Positions 43,487 to 43,614 of a DNA stretch of 43,614 nt are shown here, piece after piece. The stretch covers positions 1-43,614 of the forward strand of contig CANSWR010000007.1 in assembly GCA_947650795.1 (NCBI GenBank). Reading direction: 5' to 3'. The number at the start of each line of letters is the position of its first letter. The stretch's first letter is position 1. Below the pieces are notes generated by a model. The model was given only the letters and a program-made list of their open reading frames with translations, did not search any database and was not told the origin of the DNA. Source of the DNA: an uncultured Bacillota bacterium (GTDB lineage: Bacteria > Bacillota_I > Bacilli_A > RF39 > UBA660). The position numbers and the translations under genes were made by a program.

Positions 43487-43614
43487 TATATTTTTAAATG
43501 CCTCCTTACTGATAAGTATGAACCAAATGCACCTACAACTACACCTATTACTATGAGAATTAATGATAAATGAAATAATATATTATCTGGATTCACTAAT
43601 GTTATAACTTCTGT
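43486..43614 (-). CDS. ftsX: FtsX-like permease, C-terminal end only
   Basis: The last 42 codons are inside the window: TEVITLVNPDNILFHLSL..., a hydrophobic segment ILIVIGVVVGAFGSYLSVRRHLKI, and a stop TAA (43486-43488). GAFGSxLSVRRHLK is the characteristic FtsX end. The rest lies beyond the right edge, so this entry is partial. With the M23 gene it makes a classic FtsX-hydrolase pair. Confidence 0.75.
   Translation of the reverse strand, partial: TEVITLVNPDNILFHLSLILIVIGVVVGAFGSYLSVRRHLKI

Overview
The window is AT-rich DNA from a low-GC Gram-positive bacterium, most likely a compact-genome member of the Bacilli close to Mollicutes-like gut lineages. Reasons: strong AT bias; a Bacilli-type S10/spc/alpha ribosomal cluster with no rpsD between rpsK and rpoA; a zinc-type S14; NtdP (DUF402), Spo0A, WhiA and CtpB-type S41 peptidase genes. 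TGG is used for Trp where I checked, and nothing suggests TGA = Trp. Species cannot be named from sequence alone.

Layout. 1-390 is the 5' part of a 16S rRNA gene (minus strand), cut by the window edge, with two tandem promoters and a boxA-like leader (457-653). 771-5486 (minus) holds ntdP, a membrane-anchored CHAP hydrolase, a HEXXH metallopeptidase, an S41 peptidase and an unknown protein. A plus-strand unknown gene at about 5700-6158 appears frameshifted at its start. 6199-20166 (minus) is one long ribosomal-protein, translation and secretion operon running from rpsJ to rplQ. It includes secY, adk, map, infA, rpmJ and rpoA but lacks rpmD, and a structured 5' leader precedes it.

20493-31594 is more accessory: a methyltransferase with an unknown N-terminal half; a three-gene cassette (DUF6624, a small helical protein, a YHGS/YATPS protein that may have an ART-like fold); a frameshifted P-loop kinase; an ABC exporter; a SIMPL protein; gpmI; spo0A with three 10-bp-phased TGTCG repeats upstream; an ORF6N-PLD-like protein; tpiA and pgk. 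31787-34184 (plus) is a metal-efflux unit: a CadC/SmtB-type ArsR repressor with a clear operator and a P1B-type ATPase.

34192-43614 holds a GC-richer hairpin element, an SGNH hydrolase, a nucleoside kinase-DUF5680-gapA operon, a zinc-ribbon membrane protein, clpP (plus), an unknown helical protein, a GNAT acetyltransferase remnant, and the ftsX-M23 peptidase-whiA operon running off the right edge. Four lower-glycolysis genes (gapA, pgk, tpiA, gpmI) lie within about 10 kb but in separate transcription units. Most units end in clear intrinsic terminators, several of which overlap the 3' end of the coding sequence.

Most of the window is housekeeping. The best candidates for something new are the 21674-23016 cassette, the 34448-34520 structured element, the phased repeats before spo0A, and the operator-like palindrome on the CHAP gene promoter.
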